A DNA stretch of 9,673 nt from Bacillota bacterium. GTDB taxonomy: Bacteria; Bacillota; Clostridia; Peptostreptococcales; Anaerovoracaceae. This document shows positions 6,619 through 9,673 of the stretch, piece by piece. The stretch is from NCBI GenBank assembly GCA_017523605.1, contig JAFWVZ010000101.1:1-9673 (forward strand), given 5' to 3'. Made by a program: the position numbers and the translations under genes. The notes beneath the pieces are model-generated. The model had not been told where the DNA came from and did not search any database. It saw only the letters and a program-made list of their open reading frames with translations. Each line of letters opens with the position of its first letter. Position 1 is the stretch's first letter.

Positions 6619-7826
6619 TATTTTACCTCCGTTTTAAGAACTTCGATGGCTTTCTGAAGCTGGTAGTCGGTCTCGTCGCCTTCCACGAGCTCCACTATGT
6701 AGTCCGGGGTTATGCCTACCTTGTGTATGGTCTTTCCGGACGGTGAGAAGTACTGCATTATGGTTATCTTAACGGCGCTGCCGTCGTCCCAGTTTCCGCG
6801 GTCCTGGACCATGCTGCTGGGATAGAGGCTCTGTATTATGCCTTTGCCGTAAGTCTTGGTGCCTATTATTATTCCTTCGTTATTGTCCTGTATGCCTGCG
6901 GACAGTATCTCGGAAGCGGAAGCCGTATACTCGTTTACGAGCACCACATAGGGCAGCTCCGTGCGTCCGGCGGAAGTGGTGTAGTAATCCTTTTTCTTGT
7001 TGTGATCCTCCGTGTAGACCACGGTGCCCTGCTCCATAAGCATGTCCGCTATCTTAATGCTTTGATCCACAAGTCCGCCGCCGTTGTCTCTGAGATCTAT
7101 TATAAGACCTTTTGCGCCCTTTGCGGTAAGATCATCTAAAGCTTCCTTAAAATCTCTGGCTGTGGCGCTCTCGAAACCGTCGATGAGTATGTAGCCTAAA
7201 TTATCCTCGAGCATCTCGTACTCTATGGTCTCCACCTGTATGGCAGCGCGTACCATGGTAACTGTATGCTCCGTGCCGTTGCGGCGGTAGGTAAGTTCTA
7301 CGGAAGTCCCTTCCTCGCCTCTGATGTTTGCGGCTGCCTCCGAAGACTCGTCTCCGGAATACTCCTTGCCGTCCACCTTTACGATTATGTCCCCGGGCTG
7401 CATTCCGGCTTCCTTGGCCGGACTGTTCCTGTAGACCTTTACTACTTCCAGGACGCCGTCCTCGTTGCCGTAGAACGACATTCCCACGCCGGAGTATTCG
7501 CCCAGCATGGATGCCAGGTAATCCGCGTATTCCTCCGCGGAGACGTACTCGGAATAAGGATCGTTAAGCCCGCTGAGCAGACCGCTGTAGGCAGATTCCA
7601 TGATGGCATTGCTGTCTACGTCTATGTAGTAGTACTCCTCCACGAAGTTCTTTATGTCGTCGAACTTGCTGTAAGTGTCCTTAAGATACTGGTACTCCCT
7701 GTACTCCTCGTCCGTAAGCAGCGAACTGTTGCTTACGCCGACCCTCTGGGCGAACAGTATGCCCACCCCGCCGAGTATCAGCGCCACAACGAGAAATAAT
7801 ACGAATGTGCCTTTTCTTATATACAT
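6618..7826 (-). CDS. S41 carboxyl-terminal processing protease, CtpA/CtpB type (402 aa)
   Basis: Serine protease acting outside the membrane. An N-terminal membrane anchor or signal (about 8-26, VLFLVVALILGGVGILFA) is followed by the helical N-terminal domain with the conserved YYY...L.GLNDPYSEY region (about 65-94). A PDZ domain follows (about 112-192; SPAKEAGMQPGDIIVKVDG, 135-153), then the tail-specific protease core with LIIDLRDNGGG (241-251). The catalytic triad reads S303 (TASASEIL), K328 (TYGKG) and Q332. The Ser-Lys distance of 25 equals that of E. coli Prc (S430/K455) as I recall it, supporting an active enzyme. It starts 3 nt after recJ with AGGAAG (7835-7840) 8 nt upstream. In B. 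subtilis the relative CtpB cleaves SpoIVFA during sporulation. In clostridia such genes commonly sit next to an M23 peptidase; here recJ lies between the two. Confidence 0.96.
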   Translation of the reverse strand: MYIRKGTFVLFLVVALILGGVGILFAQRVGVSNSSLLTDEEYREYQYLKDTYSKFDDIKNFVEEYYYIDVDSNAIMESAYSGLLSGLNDPYSEYVSAEEYADYLASMLGEYSGVGMSFYGNEDGVLEVVKVYRNSPAKEAGMQPGDIIVKVDGKEYSGDESSEAAANIRGEEGTSVELTYRRNGTEHTVTMVRAAIQVETIEYEMLEDNLGYILIDGFESATARDFKEALDDLTAKGAKGLIIDLRDNGGGLVDQSIKIADMLMEQGTVVYTEDHNKKKDYYTTSAGRTELPYVVLVNEYTASASEILSAGIQDNNEGIIIGTKTYGKGIIQSLYPSSMVQDRGNWDDGSAVKITIMQYFSPSGKTIHKVGITPDYIVELVEGDETDYQLQKAIEVLKTEVK

Positions 7827-7829
7827 GTT

Positions 7830-9554
7830 CTATTCTTCCTGTCCGGACACGCGTATGTCCTTCACTCTCATCTGGAGCCTGCGCTCCCCTCTGAATTCGT
7901 TTATGTCCAGCTCCCCGGCAACGTCTATCCTTGAGTGACCGAAGATTATGTCCTTGTACTGCTCCGCCCTGCCGAAGAGCACGCAGCCCACCGGTATCCT
8001 GTCGTCTGCCATGGCCGTAAAGCGTATGTGCTGTCCGTCCGCGCCCATGGTCCTTACCGAGCCTACCTGTGCATTCTTTATGCAGAACAGGGGCACGGGG
8101 TTGCCTTCGCCGTAGGGCTCCAGAAGCTGGAGCTTTTCCGCGTACCCTATGTTCTTTTCCGCGGAAGAAAGCTCGTGTTCTATGTATATGGTCTCCGTAA
8201 AGAGCCCGGGATCCTTGTCCGCAAGAGCCTTTACCTGCTCCTGCATGCGCTGCCGGAAAATGCCCAGGTTCTCTTCCTTAAGGCTGAAGCCGCACGCTCC
8301 CGCGTGGCCTCCGAACCTTGTGAATATGTCGCCGCAGTTCTCGAAGCACTGGTGCAGGTTAACTCCGGGGATGGATCTTCCGGTGCCTTTAAGCAGACCG
8401 TCTCCGGTAGGTGTTACTATGCACACAGGCCTGTAGAGCTGCTCCTTAAGGTTACCGGCAACTATTCCTGCTACGCCCTCGTGAGCGCCTTCCGCAAGTA
8501 TTACCGGTGCGTAATCGCCGCAGTCTCCTTTTGCGAGGCTCTGCCTGCAGATCCTGAAGGTCTTTTCCTGCTCGGCCTTGCGCTCTATGTTAGTCTTTAT
8601 CGTTAGTTCGGCAAGCTCGTCCAACCTTTCCTCCGGGCTTCTGCTCTCCAGAAGTTCCACACCGGGGGTGGCGTTGTCCATGCGCCCCAGGGCGTTAAGG
8701 TTGGGAGCTATTATATAGGAAATGCTGGAGGAATCAATTATCCTTCCGGAAAGATCCAGAGCGTTAAGAAGGCAGTTGAGCCCTGCGCGCTCCTTCCTGT
8801 TGATCCTATCCAGCCCGTATTTTACAAGATTTCTGTTCTCTCCCCTGAGCGGCACTATGTCCGCCACGGTGGATATCGCTACCAGATCCAGCAGCGAATT
8901 AAGCTTTGCCTTGGTAAAGCGGCTGTCTCCCTGCTGCTCCAGCAGACGCTGAAGCCCCTGTGCCAGCTTGAACGCAACGCCGCATCCGCAGAGCTCGCTG
9001 AACGGATAATTCCCGTCGCGCTTGGGATTTACGAAGAGACACTCCGGATCCATTCCTTCGCGAAGGATGTGATGATCCGTAACGATGACGTCCATGCCAA
9101 GTTCCTTGGCATATCTTACTTCCGCGGGGCTGGTGCTTCCGCAGTCCACGGTAAGCAGCACGTCCGCGCCCTGATCTCTTATCTTTTTTACGGCGCTGAT
9201 GCTTAAGCCGTAGCCGTCCGTGAACCTGCTGGGAACGTAGCTGAACACCTTGTCCGTAAGGCACACCAGGACGCTGGTCATGAGAGCCGTGGAAGTTATG
9301 CCATCCGCGTCGTAGTCTCCGTAGACGCAGATGGTCTTTCCGCTGTCCGCCGCGTCTATCAGAAGCTGAGCAGCTTCTTTAAGATCCGTAAGGAGGAAGG
9401 GGTCGTACGTTACCTTGGGGGCAGGCGACAGAAAGTCCTCCAGTTCGGACGCGGGGATACCGCGGTTAGTCAGTATATTGAGCACGGAAGCAGGGACTCC
9501 TAAAAGCCCCTGCTCCTGATCGTTGTTTTCTCGGGCGATGACCCATCTAGCCAT
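7830..9554 (-). CDS. recJ: Single-stranded-DNA-specific 5'-3' exonuclease RecJ (574 aa)
   Basis: Cytoplasmic DNA repair nuclease that degrades single-stranded DNA 5' to 3' in recombination and mismatch/base-excision repair. All landmarks of the DHH family are present: VYGDYDADGITSTA (77-90; D80, D82, D84), LTVDCGS (134-140; D137) and VTDHH (158-162). The linker to the second domain carries NALGRMDNA (287-295). The DHHA1 domain has LAEGAHEGVAGIVAGNL (353-369), GTGRSIPGVNLH (390-401) and FGGHAGACGF (414-423). A C-terminal OB-fold region extends from about 455 to 574. The length is close to E. coli RecJ (577 aa) and shorter than the B. subtilis protein with its extra C-terminal domain. The start at 9554 follows the M23 stop codon by one base (TGATATG) and has no clear ribosome binding site, so translation probably depends on reinitiation. 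The family call is very secure. Confidence 0.97.
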   Translation of the reverse strand: MARWVIARENNDQEQGLLGVPASVLNILTNRGIPASELEDFLSPAPKVTYDPFLLTDLKEAAQLLIDAADSGKTICVYGDYDADGITSTALMTSVLVCLTDKVFSYVPSRFTDGYGLSISAVKKIRDQGADVLLTVDCGSTSPAEVRYAKELGMDVIVTDHHILREGMDPECLFVNPKRDGNYPFSELCGCGVAFKLAQGLQRLLEQQGDSRFTKAKLNSLLDLVAISTVADIVPLRGENRNLVKYGLDRINRKERAGLNCLLNALDLSGRIIDSSSISYIIAPNLNALGRMDNATPGVELLESRSPEERLDELAELTIKTNIERKAEQEKTFRICRQSLAKGDCGDYAPVILAEGAHEGVAGIVAGNLKEQLYRPVCIVTPTGDGLLKGTGRSIPGVNLHQCFENCGDIFTRFGGHAGACGFSLKEENLGIFRQRMQEQVKALADKDPGLFTETIYIEHELSSAEKNIGYAEKLQLLEPYGEGNPVPLFCIKNAQVGSVRTMGADGQHIRFTAMADDRIPVGCVLFGRAEQYKDIIFGHSRIDVAGELDINEFRGERRLQMRVKDIRVSGQEE

Positions 9555-9555
9555 A

Positions 9556-9673
9556 TCAGAACTTACCCGGAGTTACCCAATTAAGAGGATCCTGGTATGC
9601 TCCGTTTTTCCTAACTTCGAAGTGAATGTGCGGGCCTGTGGACATTCCCGTGGAACCAACAAGAGCGAGCACA
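9556..9673 (-). CDS. M23/LytM-family peptidase, C-terminal 38 residues (partial, runs off right edge)
   Basis: Only the end of the gene is present. It reads VGSTGMSTGPHIHFEVRKNG, then AYQDPLNWVTP and the C-terminus. The GMSTGPHIHFEV block is the second half of the M23 zinc-site motif, HxH, typical of lysostaphin/LytM-type cell wall endopeptidases and of EnvC-type hydrolase activators. Because the metal-binding residues are kept here, the protein could be an active endopeptidase rather than a degenerate activator, but the upstream HxxxD motif is not visible. The stop codon lies one base before the recJ start. Clostridial EnvC-like M23 genes often follow ftsE and ftsX, which may lie just beyond the window. 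This last point is an inference. Confidence 0.9.
   Translation of the reverse strand, partial: VLALVGSTGMSTGPHIHFEVRKNGAYQDPLNWVTPGKF

Noticed and set aside
1..9673. A defence, toxin-antitoxin, prophage or transposon system
   Set aside because: No transposase, integrase, repeat array, terminal inverted repeats or defence-type domains were seen; all genes fit a chromosomal operon.

Overview
The window looks like a stretch of bacterial chromosome, most likely from a Firmicute of the class Clostridia. The support is the gene set: a CtpB-like S41 protease, a PrsW-family protein, RecX, DUF554, and a eukaryote-like (type 2) isoleucyl-tRNA synthetase. Base composition is moderate, ATA, AGA and AGG codons are common, and several starts have strong AGGAGG-type ribosome binding sites. 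A genus cannot be named from the sequence alone. I see no mobile element, CRISPR array, tRNA or rRNA.

Layout: every credible gene is on the minus strand, so transcription runs from high to low coordinates. Entering at the right edge are the last 38 residues of an M23 (LytM) peptidase (9556-9673). It is followed by recJ (7830-9554), an S41 carboxyl-terminal processing protease (6618-7826) and a PrsW-family intramembrane protease (5875-6618). After a short gap holding a perfect GC hairpin come an ArsB/NhaD/SLC13-type permease (4463-5836), a fused phosphopantetheinyl transferase-RecX protein (3413-4450), a DUF554 membrane protein (2724-3419), and a large zinc-ribbon, membrane-anchored protein of unknown function (482-2665). 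Junctions are 1-bp or 7-bp overlaps or gaps of 1 to 58 bp, so these eight genes probably form one long operon whose promoter lies beyond the right edge. A 164-bp gap (318-481) then holds an imperfect terminator-like hairpin and promoter-like boxes for a separate gene, ileS, of which only the first 105 codons are present.

How the genes fit together: the right half is envelope and proteolysis (M23, S41, PrsW) interrupted by a DNA repair nuclease (recJ). The left half mixes transport, carrier-protein activation, RecA control and unknown membrane proteins. No single pathway connects them, and the cluster reads as a housekeeping operon of mixed content.

The most unusual object is the single-ORF fusion of an Sfp-type phosphopantetheinyl transferase to RecX. 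Its transferase half also has Asp where the family usually has a CoA-contacting His. The second object worth following is the 727-residue zinc-ribbon protein with its long, uncharacterised extracytoplasmic part. I did not find a convincing new defence or mobile system here.
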